A program made the position numbers and the translations under genes. Below, in pieces: positions 1-11,790 of a stretch of 64,000 nucleotides of DNA. The stretch is from Meandrina meandrites (lineage: Eukaryota; Cnidaria; Anthozoa; Scleractinia; Meandrinidae). The stretch covers positions 9,504,501-9,568,500 of the forward strand of contig OY855916.1 of assembly GCA_963693305.1 (NCBI GenBank), read 5' to 3'. Within the stretch, counting starts at the first letter, position 1. The number at the start of each line of letters is the position of its first letter. Under the pieces are notes generated by a model, which worked only from the letters and a program-made list of their open reading frames with translations, did no database searches and was not told where the DNA came from.

Positions 1-117
1 CGAACGTCAAACGAAGGAGAATTTTTAGAGTTTAGAGTGAAGTACGTCATGGAAGAGTGTAGGTCAACGGAATTATCGGTGAATAACGAACTACTGTAGA
101 TTTATAACATACCATTA

Positions 118-769
118 GTCTAATTTCCAGAGGTGAATATAAGAATGGAACATTTTGGATTGGTGGAAAAGCTCTAGTTTATGACGCTATATTCACCTCA
201 CTAGGAGGTGAATATAGCATTTCAGGGCTTGGTTACTCAGCCACGCCACCTTTGCCATCCAGGCAAGTAAACATGGCAGCCTTTGCTGAATGAAATTTTC
301 GTTCACTCTGTAGAAATCACTCCAAATCCGGAATATTCAGCACAGTTGGAATTTTGAAAATTGTCTGCCAAGGCTTTTGGACCGAAAATATCTCCAAGAG
401 ATGATTCCCTAGGCATTAGAATTGATAGTAAACACGGTGGTTTTGTAGATCGCACGCGGCCATGAGAAAACCAATGCGATCGATTGACCCAAAATTATTC
501 AGTTCTCTTCAGACCAGAGCTGCTCGACTCTTTTCAAGAGGATTTAGACAATTGTTCAGAAATCGCCAACGACTAATCAAAGGTACTAGATATCTGTCTT
601 TTTCTTAGTGTTTGTTTTGTTTCGTTTTATTGCTTAAACTAAAGTGTAAATTCTGATTTACGATGAATTAAACTTGTTTACAGGTATGCAAGCGAGCATT
701 TCTGTTTGTTGTTTCCGTGTTTTAGTTCTTTATTTTGTAGTTCTTGACATTCACCTCTGAAAATAAGAC
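118..769. repeat. Probable TIR element with internal palindrome
   Basis: The left end GTCTAATTTCCAGAGG and the reverse complement of the right end GTCTTATTTTCAGAGG match over about 23 bp with three differences, which suggests a non-autonomous DNA transposon of about 650 bp. Inside it, 186-218 is a palindrome with 14 bp arms (GCTATATTCACCTC) around the centre ACTAG. No clear target-site duplication was found, so family and exact ends are uncertain. Bases 1-117 and 770-815 show nothing else. Confidence 0.45.
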
Positions 770-815
770 TAAAACAATTATTCGCCTCAAAAGCGATTAA
801 ACTGCAGTTATAACT

Positions 816-1318
816 GTAGCAAGTAAAACACCTCGTAGCCGTGTGTAAGGTATCGCTTGGGGGTGTGCAAATTGGGCAAATGATGACGATGACGATTCGA
901 TAGGTCACATAATTGTGGTGTTAGAAATGTTAAAATTACCTTAAAGATGGCTACCTTATGCAAAGCTCGTCTTGTACTGTTAAGGCGAAGCCGATTGAAA
1001 TGAACATGACTCATTGCATGCAGACAAAGTCAACACATCGCATGGCGCAGATGTTACTTCCAATTTTGAAGAAACTCAACCAAAAAGTCAATAAAAGAGT
1101 GGCCCTTTGTAAATATCCCATTGAAGCATGCACTGAAAAGAAATCGAAATCCTCAATAGATCAAACAGTGACGCTGGGCGTTTGACAGCTCTCACAGCAA
1201 TTTTCGTGATGAGGTACATTCAACACGGACGTGTAATACTAACCAGCAAATAAACTAACGGATTCATATCAAGAAAAAAAAAAATAGTTAAGCCATAAGG
1301 CAGAGCTCCACGGCTATT

Positions 1319-1353
<35 letters not shown>

Positions 1354-2610
1354 TTATTATTATTATTTTTTTTTAGTACGGTGCTGAGTTTTATATAAAT
1401 TGTCATCTGGTAGTGAATATGCTTATAGCCTCTTTTGTTACTTTCATATTTACTTTCTTTACTTTAAACGTCTCTAGCCTGTGATGTTTTTATTTATTTT
1501 TTTAATCCATTGACTCCGGATTGTTTCGGGTGCCTTAACATATTAAATTAAATATTCAAGCAGCGGAAAAAGCTAGCCAATCGCGCAGTTAATAGGTACA
1601 CGCCAATTGTTTCCCAAAACAACTTCCCGTCAAACTAGAATAGCTAAATGAAATATTTCTGACGCGGAAAAATGGATTGTTGCTTATCACGTATTACTTT
1701 ATTAAAAATTAAAAGTGAAACTTAAAAATCAAACTTGCTAAAGATTGACGCTGGTGAATTTTCAGCCTTGTTAGCCAATTTGTCATGCAAACGCAATGCC
1801 GCTTTCAACGCTAAAACCGCTTTCAACGCTAAAACCGTTAATTAAATTAAAATGAACACCACAAAAGCCAAGTCCAAATATCTAGTGACAAGGCTTTTTT
1901 CAGGTAAACAATACGCTTGGCTTTTTAAACAAACCGACGTGTTTTTTTTTTCTTTTTTTTTTAAGTATTCACGCAATAGTAATCAAGCTGATATGGTGTG
2001 TATCGTTGCTTGCAAGGCCAGAAGAAAACCAGTCGGACAATGGCGGCCAAACTTCCGTGTAGTTATTCAACACTCCCCTGACTTATAAAAGCAAAAAGCA
2101 TGGTCTATGAAAGGTTACTATGGCAGTCGTGGCGTTAAGACGTAGACCGAAAGTGAATCCTCAGTAACAGCAATATCTCTACGCTAAAGTAGTCAAGTTT
2201 ATTGGGTGTGTAATCCTTTCTAAATATTTATTTTAGTAGTGATCGCGTGTCGATGATTGCGTCAAAAATCCGCTAACTCCAATGTTATTTAAAAAAAACG
2301 TCAACAAATCTCTAAAGTTGATTTGAAAAATTCAAAAAACAATGCAAAAATTGTAAAGGCTTTTGACTAAAGACCCGAGAAAAGCTAAAATCCTTCTGAA
2401 ACAGAAATGAACATTAGAAAGGGTCAATTATGGTAAGCTAAGTCACGTGATTAAACGAGTGACACATTAAAATATTCCTAAATATATTTTTTTCATTAAA
2501 TGTCACAAAGTTTGGTCATTACTGTCACTTAAGTAAGGTAATTAAAAGTTGAAGTCAGTGCGACCTTTGTACCAGTCACAAGTCCCCACCCCCCTCCCCC
2601 TCCACACACA
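816..2610. repeat. Diverged duplicated segment, copy A
   Basis: This segment aligns in the same orientation with 7381-8920. Shared landmarks include GTAGCAAGTAAAACAC at the start, the block around 940-990, the AAGCCAAG/AAATAT block near 1870, and the pyrimidine/CA-rich end near 2580-2610. The copies differ by many substitutions and small indels, so the duplication is old. I recognise no coding function in either strand; short open frames here are broken in the other copy. Confidence 0.7.
1315..1366. repeat. (TTTA)n / (TTA)n microsatellite
   Basis: About nine TTTA units are followed by a short run of TTA. The equivalent place in the duplicated copy (near 7870) lacks the array, so the expansion happened after the duplication. 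Confidence 0.85.
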
Positions 2611-3794
2611 CACACACACCTCAACACCCCTACAACAACACCCTCCCCATTCACGCTAGAGAAGGCTTAAGGTGACAGTATTGTATTCTTAATATGATGA
2701 TTAAAATTTAAATTAAATGTTGCCACTGAGTTTACGGAAACGTCCCGGCGAATTAAGAAATTTTGAAATGTATTGAGAAACTCGGTGCTTGCCTAGGGGC
2801 ATTTGAAAGGAGCTTTTTTTTTCTCTGAGTCACGATTTACCACGTGCAACGATTTTTCATTCTAAGAGATAAATGGTCGCTCCCTTAAAAGCAATGTTGT
2901 ATTGCAATAATATCCTGCTAAATTAAATGTATTCAAAGACATAGGGGGAGCGGTAGTTTAATACAAGAAATGCGCGAAGCCGAGCTCGTTCCGTATTTCA
3001 TTTCTATGGCAGCTATACGTGAACGACCTAAACGCTTTTCCGCCTCTACCCTTCAGTGTTAATTCGATGCTAAATAATTAGAAAGTCTTATACTACTGTA
3101 TTTTCGTAATAACATGTTAAAATCACCTGAAAGTGCTGAAGCGTAGCTACTGGCATAGACAGGATCCATTACACAGGCAGAATGTTGAAGATATTGCAGG
3201 TGATGTTTTCAATTTTGGGAAAATTCAATCAATCAATCAATCAATCAAGAGCTTCTCCTGTAATATCGAGGCACGATAATTAAAACGAAGAAATCGAAAA
3301 TATTCAAACTTGGGCTGAATTTAGGTCCACCTGAATATATAACTTCACATATAACCTAATCTAGGTACAATCAGATTTTTATTTTATTTTTGAGAAGAGG
3401 TTAGTACAACACACAAATTAAAATTCATTACCAATGTGTACACTTCAGCAATCAATATATTAAATTGATAGAGCATCTGACATATTGAAGGTTATGAGTT
3501 TTACTTCGGTTTGAGTCTCAGAAATCGTTTTTTCTCAGTAAATTCGACTCGAAAACGATTCTCCATATATTTATTTTGTCAGTATTTATCATTAATCATT
3601 AATTATTTTTCATAATAATATTAAAACTTTGAATAAGCAACATCTCCGTAATGTTTTCTACTATTATTTTGCCAATTTCGGCAAGACAAAAAGTTGCTTA
3701 ATTGAGCGACGAAAAAACTTAATGGGTTTTCGACGTAGTGATTGAAATAAATAAACAGATGAATGAATAAGCGAAAGAGCATCTATTATTTTTT
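2611..3794. other. AT-rich stretch, no gene seen
   Basis: No coding exon or RNA gene was recognised. It contains a short (CAAT)n run at 3229-3247. Near 3117 there is another copy of the motif GTTAAAATYACCTGAAAG that recurs at about 928, 5808, 7272 and 7495. The motif is probably part of a dispersed repeat. Confidence 0.5.
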
Positions 3795-4982
3795 TCTTGG
3801 CTTGTGAGCGGGCGGAATTCTCCAAATCCTGCAATCTGATTGGTTCCGGGAGCGGGCGGAAATTTTCGATCTTGCCCGCTCACGGAGCGATTCCGCCCGG
3901 CTAGCTCGCTGTGTTTTCATTTCGCGGCGAGACGAACGAACCCATGAAAGTATTGCTCTCCAAAATTAATGTAGTTGTTCACCAGCCGTTGTAAATATTA
4001 AAGGAAAAGTAAGCAGTGAAATTAAAGGCCTTGAAGTTCTCCAAAAGGCGAGTATTGATTCTCTTTATTGACAAAATCAAGTTGTTCAAGTTTTATGGCG
4101 GTTGTTTGTCGATCGTTGTTTGTGCATTCGTACTGATTTTCACGCCATTGTGCTTACCTGCAAGTCGCCGGCTTACATACCCGATTGATTCTTTCAAAAG
4201 CTAAATTAGTAACGGAATTAAAGGCCTTGAAGTTCTCCAATAGGCGGGTATTCTTTGTATTTATTGACAAAACAAGTTATAGTTTTATAGCCGTAGTTTT
4301 GTCGATCGTTGTTTGTGCATTCGCACTGATTTTCACGCCGTAATGCGGTTTACTGCAAGTCACTTGTTTACAGACTTGATTTAGCCTTTCAAACGCTTTG
4401 CCTTTCCGATACTTTTCCCCAAAACCGAATACTGCTTATCACCATTCAAGAAAATGAGATGTTTTGTGAAAAAACGGTCAAATAAATTCTCGCAAAATTG
4501 TGCCGCGTGCAGGCGACCAAACTTACACATTCAGTCCAGCTTCATTCAATTTCACTTTCGTGACTCGAGATTTGTTTATGCTCTCTTTTGCTGCTGCATT
4601 GTGCTTCTTTTGTATTAATACAGTTACTTTTCTCTTTTTTCCTGATGACCTTTTCCGTGAGTACTGATCGCTTTAGCAAATATATTTTGTTTGGCGGTAA
4701 TAAACAAATCATATTCTTCACTCTTGCCGTAGCTTAGCGATCGATTCAACATTGGATGCGCGCGTATAAAATTACATCCTGCAAGACGATTTTTTTATTT
4801 TTTTTTTTTAACCGAGTAAGAAAAAAATAAATAAGTTATTTACCGGCTTTGGGTCGGTCCGTATCGTGAAAAACTGTGACCTCGGTCTTGAAAATGCTGC
4901 CCTCGGCCTGCGGCCTCGGGCAGCATTTTCAAGACCTCGGTCACAGTTTTTCACGATACGGACCTCCCAGCCGGTAAATAAC
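3795..4982. repeat. Composite repeat with internal tandem duplication and terminal hairpin
   Basis: It begins with GC-rich GAGCGGGCGGAA motifs (about 3806-3900), rather unlike the AT-rich flanks. A 195 bp tandem duplication follows (units near 4021-4215 and 4216-4400, each starting ATTAAAGGCCTTGAAG). The block ends in the hairpin listed separately at 4835-4982. The open frame at 4016-4204 lies inside the tandem duplication and is not kept in the second unit, so it is not taken as a gene. Family not identified. Confidence 0.5.
4835..4982. repeat. Near-perfect ~72 bp-arm hairpin
   Basis: The arms start GTTATTTACCGG (4835) and end CCGGTAAATAAC (4982). They share GGTCCGTATCGTG and TTGAAAATGCTGCCC with only a few mismatches, around a tiny centre near 4909. 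This is either a fold-back element or the end of a larger palindromic transposon. A minus-strand frame through it (4808-5224) is a by-product of the palindrome. Confidence 0.85.
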
Positions 4983-6259
4983 ATATATTTCTTCTTCGTG
5001 TAAATAGAAAAAAAAATTAGGCTACTTCGATTCAACAACGAAATTTCGCAGTACCAAATGCAAGTGTCGCTGAGCTCAAAAATGGGCATTGTCACGGCAC
5101 TTAAAGCTAAAGAGCACTTGTATGGTTTGTGAACTGGCTTTTCCAAATTTCGACGTTTAATTATAAAGTCCAAATGTTTAATTGAATTAATTGAAAGAAG
5201 AAAAGTTGCTTCGTTTTCCCTCAAACAGTTGAGGAAAACTTTATTTGATACAAACCAAGACGAAAGTCTTTTAATATCTTTAAGGCTCTTAGTTTTGTTT
5301 TAGCTTATAATTATCATTTGAATTTATTGTGGTCACAAAGCTTATGCTAAGCAAACCACAGGTTTTGAAATTTTTAGTTATGTTTCCAGTAATTTCCCAT
5401 TTTTTGTGTCAAAAAGCTAAAGTAACAACTTTACGGATTTTAGTAAAAAAAATTAAAAAATTACTAAGAAAACCATTCTGAATTTAAATACAATGTCACT
5501 GCTTAGCTCCTTATAATGCTCTCAAAAATTACTTGATTTAACCATATCGAGTTATTTTCCATACTAGAAGAAAAATGCAATTTCATTTTGCAATATTCAA
5601 TAAGTTCAAAGAAATTCGAGAGAACGATTTTTTTTTATATAAATGTACATCTAATTTCGGTAAACCTGTGCTGTTAATTTCCTTTCAACGACAGGTGCGC
5701 AAAGACGCAATTCCCTAAAACATCTTTCTCTTCTTGCTTTATTTCTAGTTAAATAAATAAAAAAGTGGTTTTATAGTAAGCATTGTTAATGTTTTATTCT
5801 AACTCTGTTAAAATTACCTGAAAGAGGACTATCTTATCCTAAGCTCTCTTATCCAAGTCGCAGGTGCCAGAATAAATAAAAACTGGTACATACATAGAAA
5901 GTTAAATATCCCGCAGGTTGTTGTTGTTTTCAATTTGGAAATAAATTCAATCAATCATTCAGTCATGAATATATTTAGAGCAGTTCTGTTTTATGGATCA
6001 AGTCTCCCATAAAAACCTTTAAACTATAAGCTCGTTGTCAACACCGATCTACTGGTAAGGAACGTTCAAGGAGACTTAATTAAGAAAATGGTAATTTTTT
6101 TTCAGTCAGTCGCCTCCTCTATAGGTCCATTAGTTAAAAACTTCTGGCCTTATTGATATGTTAAAGTTAATGGATTAATGGCTGTCCTTTTAACATCAAC
6201 ACCTAGAAAATATGAAGTGGCCGGAGTCATGTATCGTTCCGCTCAAACTTGACCAGAAT
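4983..6259. other. AT-rich stretch, no gene seen
   Basis: Nothing coding was recognised. At 5808-5850 and 5920-5965 it holds fragments related to 3117-3245 (the ACCTGAAAG motif and a CAATCAATCA run), so at least part of it is an old dispersed repeat. Confidence 0.5.
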
Positions 6260-6775
<516 letters not shown>

Positions 6776-7380
6776 ATGTTCATAACTCCCTTAATATTTA
6801 TATTTTGTTAGGTACCTGGGCAGTCCGAAATGTCTCATGCCAGTGTGCTTCAAACCAAGTTGACTGCTTTTTCAGTGACAAACTGTCTTTGCCAGAGTAA
6901 GCAAAAACACACTTCTGAGCAACGTCACGTGGTTAATGACGTCATCGCGCTTAGTCTTGTTCAAGAAGTAGCTAATGTTAAGAGTTATTTTCATATGACG
7001 TAGTACTCCTGCTGGCTTCAAACTAACCAAGTTATTTGCCATTGGCGATTTTTCAGTTGCAAAGGATTGGGAAGGTTCTTATTATAATTATATATTGTTT
7101 TTAAAATTATCATTGCATCATGGCAAGCCCAGCTATGTGGTTTCGACTTGTCTCAATGACACCTGCATGAAAGCGAATTCTTTAAAACGCCTTCCCTTTG
7201 ATGTTTTTCTAGTTACTTAAATATAACGTATTATAATGAAGTATTATTTTTATTTCTTTCAAAACCAGAGATGTTAAAATTACCTGAAAGACAGCTTTGC
7301 CAAGGTATCATACCTCGACTTTTTGAGACGTAGCTATATATACCAACATAAACAAAAAAGACTACATAATATATATAATT
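6776..7380. other. No gene seen
   Basis: AT-rich sequence without recognised features, except another copy of the GTTAAAATTACCTGAAAG motif at about 7272. Confidence 0.5.
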
Positions 7381-8920
7381 GTAGAAAGTAAAACACCTCG
7401 TGGCCGTTTGTGAATTATCCCACGGGGGCGTGCAGACTTTTCTTTAAGGCAAACCATGACGAAAACGATTTGATAGATCACATATCAGAGAAAATGTTAA
7501 AATTTCCTAAAAGATGGCAAACTTATCCAGAGCTGGTCTTGTTGTGTTGAGGCGTAGCTATTACAATAAACATTAGCTAATGCACGCAGAGAAAGTCAAA
7601 CACTATGGCGCAGGTGTTACTTCTTTTTTTGGAGAAAGTCAACCAAAAGTCATTTAAGAGCGGCCCTATGTAAATATTCGATTGAAACGTGCAATGAAGT
7701 GAGATCGAAAATTCTCAATAGAACAAGCAGTGATGTTGAGAGATTGAAAGCTCTCACAGCAATTTTCACAACACAGACTTATAATACTCACCAGCAAATG
7801 AAAAAAAAGGATAAATACAACGAATGAATATATAGATTTAGTTAAGCCTTAAGGCAGAGCTCTACGGCTATTTAATTTTCTGAGCGCGGTGCTGAGTAGT
7901 ATATAAATTATACGGTAGTGAATATGCTTATAACCTCTCTTGTCATTTTCCCATTTAATTTCTTTGCTTTAAACTTCTCTAGCCTCTGATCATTTTCATT
8001 TTTTTTTTTTAGCTCATGGACTCCGGAGTGTTTCAGGTGCCTTAAAATATTGAATTAAATTTCAAGCCGCGGGAAAAGCTAGCCAATTGCGCAGGAAATA
8101 TGTACACTCCAATTGCTTCCCAAAACAACTTCTCGTAGAGTTAGACTGGTTAAATTAAATATTCCTACGACGAAACATGCACACTGGTGCGTTAACTCGA
8201 ATTTTCAGCCTTGTTGGCAAATTTGCCATGCAAACACAATGCGGCTTTCAACGCGAAAACCATTAATAAAAATTAAAAGGACCGCAAAAATAGCCAAGTG
8301 CAAATATATAGGACCCATATAGACTTGCCATTTCCAGTAAACTAAAGCTGTTAATATTTTCAAGTACTCACGCTATAGTAATCAAGCCGATATGGTGTGC
8401 ATCGTTGATCGTATGCCAGAAGAAAACCATGCAACCACACTCCCCTGACTTATAAAAGCAGAAAATATGGTCTTTGAAAGGTTACTATGGCAGCCGTGAC
8501 ATAAATATTTAGACCGAAAGTCAATTCTCAACGACAACATTATCGCCAAGCTAAAGTAATCAAACTTATATGGTCTGTAAAGCAACCATTTTAATCACGT
8601 GTCGATGATTTCGTCAAACATTAAAAAAGTACGCCAGCTTCGATGTTTTAAAAAAAGGTCATAAAATATCTTAAAATGAGTCGAAAAAATGCAAAAACTG
8701 TAAAGGTTTTAGACTAAAGATTTGACAAAAGCCAGAATCTTTGTGAAACAGAAATGGAAATTACGGTAAGCAAGATCATGTGATCAAAAAGTGACACAAA
8801 TATATTACCCATGCAATATTTTTTTCAGCGAAGTTTGGTCATTTCTGTCATATAAGTAAGATAATAAAAAGTGTAAGTCAGTGATTGTACCATCCACTCC
8901 CTCTCCCTCCCCACGCACAG
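7381..8920. repeat. Diverged duplicated segment, copy B
   Basis: Partner of 816-2610 in direct orientation. It begins GTAGAAAGTAAAACAC and ends in a CTCCCTCTCCCTCCCC run matching the CCCCCTCCCCCTCC of copy A. The LINE relic starts directly at its right end. No function recognised. Confidence 0.7.
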
Positions 8921-10470
8921 GTAAAGGTAAATACTGTATTAAGTTGCTGGAAATACCGCAGACTCACTCTAGTGGGCAAAATAACAGTCCTAAAGAGTCT
9001 TGTCGCCTCTCAACTTGTCTATGTATTATCTCCTCTACTTTCAAATGAAAAAGTCATCAAAAAAGTAAACAGACGTTTTTTTTTCATTTCTTTGGTGTGG
9101 AAAAGCAGATAAAATAAAACGAAATGTCATCATTAATGATTACCCAGGTGGCAGCCTCAAAATGATAGATGTCGAATGTTTCAGTAAATCCCAAAAAGCC
9201 ACATGAGGGAGAAAATGTTTAGCTGAAGAGAATCAGGGAAAATGTAAACTTTTCTTTTATTTGGAGCTAGAGGTGCATGGAGGTCCAAAAACCCTCACAA
9301 GTAATCTGAAGACAGAAGATATAAAGATGCTTCGACTTAAGGATAGGTTCATCAGGAAAGTTTTGACAATTTGAGGGGTATAGAATGGTCCTTAAAAAAT
9401 CATGGGCCTCGGAAAATTTTAGGCGAGTCTCGAAATCTCGGCGTAGCAAGCTAGAGTCTCGGATTCTCGAGGTCGCCAAAAATAACGTTCGTCTCCGAAT
9501 CTCGAATTTTGAAATTGAGTCTCCGAGTCTCGCAAACCAAGCGAAAGTTATAATCAGTTCGAACCGTCACAAAAACACGACAACAACAATAGCAAAGTAG
9601 AGAGCTACAGAGCGTTAGACTAGCGTTTTAATAGTCTCGCACTGGGACTTCTAGATCACGGAGTCTCGCGCTCGGATTTTTGAATCGCGGTGTCTCGGGC
9701 TCGGATTTGAAAAAAAAAAATGTAAGTCTCGGTCTCGGATTTTAAATGAGGGTCTCGGCGTCTCGGCGAGTCTCGGATTTTACCATTCTATACCCCTAAT
9801 TTGGGGGGAAGCAAATTTCGAAGATCTAATTATGTCTGAGAAGCAGTTTCTTAACCAAAACCTTTGGCACAACTCTCTGATCAGAATTTACAGTTCACCT
9901 GTCTTTTACCCTGAATGGCATAACAGAGGTATCACAAAAAAAGGTGAAACATTTGAAAGATGACTCAAATTACATTTTATCTCTTCTTGAATTACAGGAA
10001 AAATTCAGACTTAAAACTTGTCCTCTCAGATACCACGGACTTATATCTGCACTTAAACTCCTTTGGAACGTATACAAAAACAACTGTATTTTGGAAAACT
10101 TTGAATATAAAAGTTTTTCGGAAAAAAAATAGAGAAATCGCATAGACCAAGCCCATCTGTCGATAAGAAACTGGTATCCATAAAAAGTTTCGCCTCCTGT
10201 TCGAACTCAACAGAAATGGTTGGATGGTTGCAATACAGATACGGAATGCATCAACTGGAACGAGACCTATCAACTAGCCTTCAAATGCACCAAAAGCACA
10301 AAACTTATAGAGTTCCAATTTAAACTTTTACATAGACGGATTGACAGGAAAAAGGAGTTACTGCCTAAATTTTTTGCGGCAAAAAAGTCGGGCAATTCAG
10401 CATATTTTAGTCCAGCTGAACCGGACAAACTACTTATTTACGGCAGGCTGATTTCTTCTTAGTTTTGCCG
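8921..10470 (+). mobile_element. 5'-truncated, frame-broken LINE relic (reverse transcriptase C-terminal region)
   Basis: Conceptual translation in shifting + frames gives segments typical of the region after the reverse transcriptase core of L1/Tx1-type LINEs: LTLVGKITVLKSLVASQL near 8960-9010, IINDYPGGSLKMIDVECF near 9130-9180, FLNQNLWHNSLIRIYSSP near 9850-9900, and LAFKCTKSTKL with LIEFQFKLLHRRID near 10270-10350. Stops and frameshifts break it everywhere, and the 5' part (endonuclease and polymerase core) is absent. A TIR element is inserted at 9374-9797. The assignment rests on recognising the LINE pattern; the exact clade is uncertain. Confidence 0.75.
9374..9797. mobile_element. 424 bp TIR element nested in the LINE
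   Basis: The ends are perfect 16 bp inverted repeats (AGGGGTATAGAATGGT). The 6 bp AATTTG lies immediately outside both ends (9368-9373 and 9798-9803), as expected of a target-site duplication. Removing it rejoins the LINE sequence. The interior is unusual: it is packed with irregular direct repeats of GAGTCTCGG/TCTCGG. No transposase frame, so non-autonomous; superfamily unknown. Confidence 0.85.
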
Positions 10471-11626
10471 CTCAAACTTTATTTTTGCATCCTTTTTTGT
10501 AATTTAAATAAAGCCTCCAGTTTAATTTATACGTTTTTCCTTGCCATTTCATCAGCAAGACCTTGTTTGTTGGTGGCTTAATTAACAGCTTAGTATTTTA
10601 GGTTTTTTTTTTCTGATGTTATTGTGTAACCCATTTCTTATGTTTGTCGTTAACACCATTAATTATTGTTATTGTTCTTGTCTTTTTCCCTTGGATAAGC
10701 TACATCCTGTTTCATTTAGCTGATATGATTAAGCAAGAAAATATGTAAATTCTCTTCGCTCTAGTTTTTTTGTGATCGCGTATGTTGATATTTACTGCAG
10801 CTGTCTTCTCCCTGTTTTTTTCTTCGTTGTCGTTTTTCCTCTACTTCCATTTTGCTTTCTTTGTTCCTCAAATACTTAAAATCTAAGTACATTGTTGGGT
10901 GGGCCACCTTACAGTACGGACGAATTAAAAGTTAAAGCGTGCTTTTGATTAGTATCTCTGCAATGAAAAATTATGAAGCGCTTCTGATTAGTACCTCTGG
11001 GTTATTCTATGGCGAAAAAAAAAAAAAACATCAATTGCACAATGTAGACTTGGTTGTTTCTGACCTATTCATATTGACTCCGGTCACCGATTGACAATCC
11101 TTATGACCGTAACATGTGGATTTCAGCTCATCTCTCAAGTTTGGACATTTCACTGCGTATCAACAATGATTCCTTGTTATTGTCACGAGAGGAATGAGAC
11201 CCCTACCTAAGTATAAGGAACCGAACTCAGAAAATACCTCAGAACCAGGAAAATAAAGATACTGATTAGAACAATACTTCTACAGTAGTTACAATAGATG
11301 CAGTTACATAAGTTTACATTTGGATCTGCCCGTAAATAAACTTATGGCTCGATCTATTCCTAAGCACAATACATGATAATAGATTTTTGCAATTCAAAGT
11401 AATCTGGATCTTTAAGTATAACCAATGAAAACTGATGATGTTATAATCTGAAAACTATATCAATCTCCAGGCATGAAAAACTAACTTTCTTTCATGTATA
11501 ATAGATCTCTTTCTTTCTTTTTTTTATAATAGATCTCTGTCGCTCTGGAAAACAATAGCGAACGACTACTATATTTACTTAGGTCAGCTGTACATAAGCA
11601 GCGCGCAAACTCTTGCTTATTTACCT
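10471..11626. other. LINE 3' flank and AT-rich sequence, no gene seen
   Basis: The first few hundred bases may be the LINE 3' untranslated region, but no poly-A or repeat tail marks its end. A small direct duplication (CTTYTGATTAGTAYCTCTG) occurs near 10943 and 10982. Confidence 0.4.
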
Positions 11627-11790
11627 ACTAGAAGATGGTTTTCCATGTTCTATAAGAAAATAATGCACGCTTGAGGTCTAGAAAAGCTGCTAGTGGATGC
11701 CCGAGCCGTTAGGCGAGGGCATTCAGCTGCTTTTATAGACCTCAAAAGTGCATTATTTTCTTATAGGACATAGGAAAACCATCTTCTAGT
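11627..11790. repeat. Long imperfect hairpin (~75 bp arms)
   Basis: ACTAGAAGATGGTTTTCC at the left and GGAAAACCATCTTCTAGT at the right are perfect complements. Inner blocks (TATAAGAAAATAATGCA; GAGGTCTA) also pair, around a centre near 11708. A related single-arm fragment (TGTTCTATAAAAAAATAATG) lies at about 12200. It is a fold-back type element. Confidence 0.8.

Noticed and set aside
4016..4204. 62-codon open frame with hydrophobic stretch
   Set aside because: Lies inside a 195 bp tandem duplication and is disrupted in the second unit.
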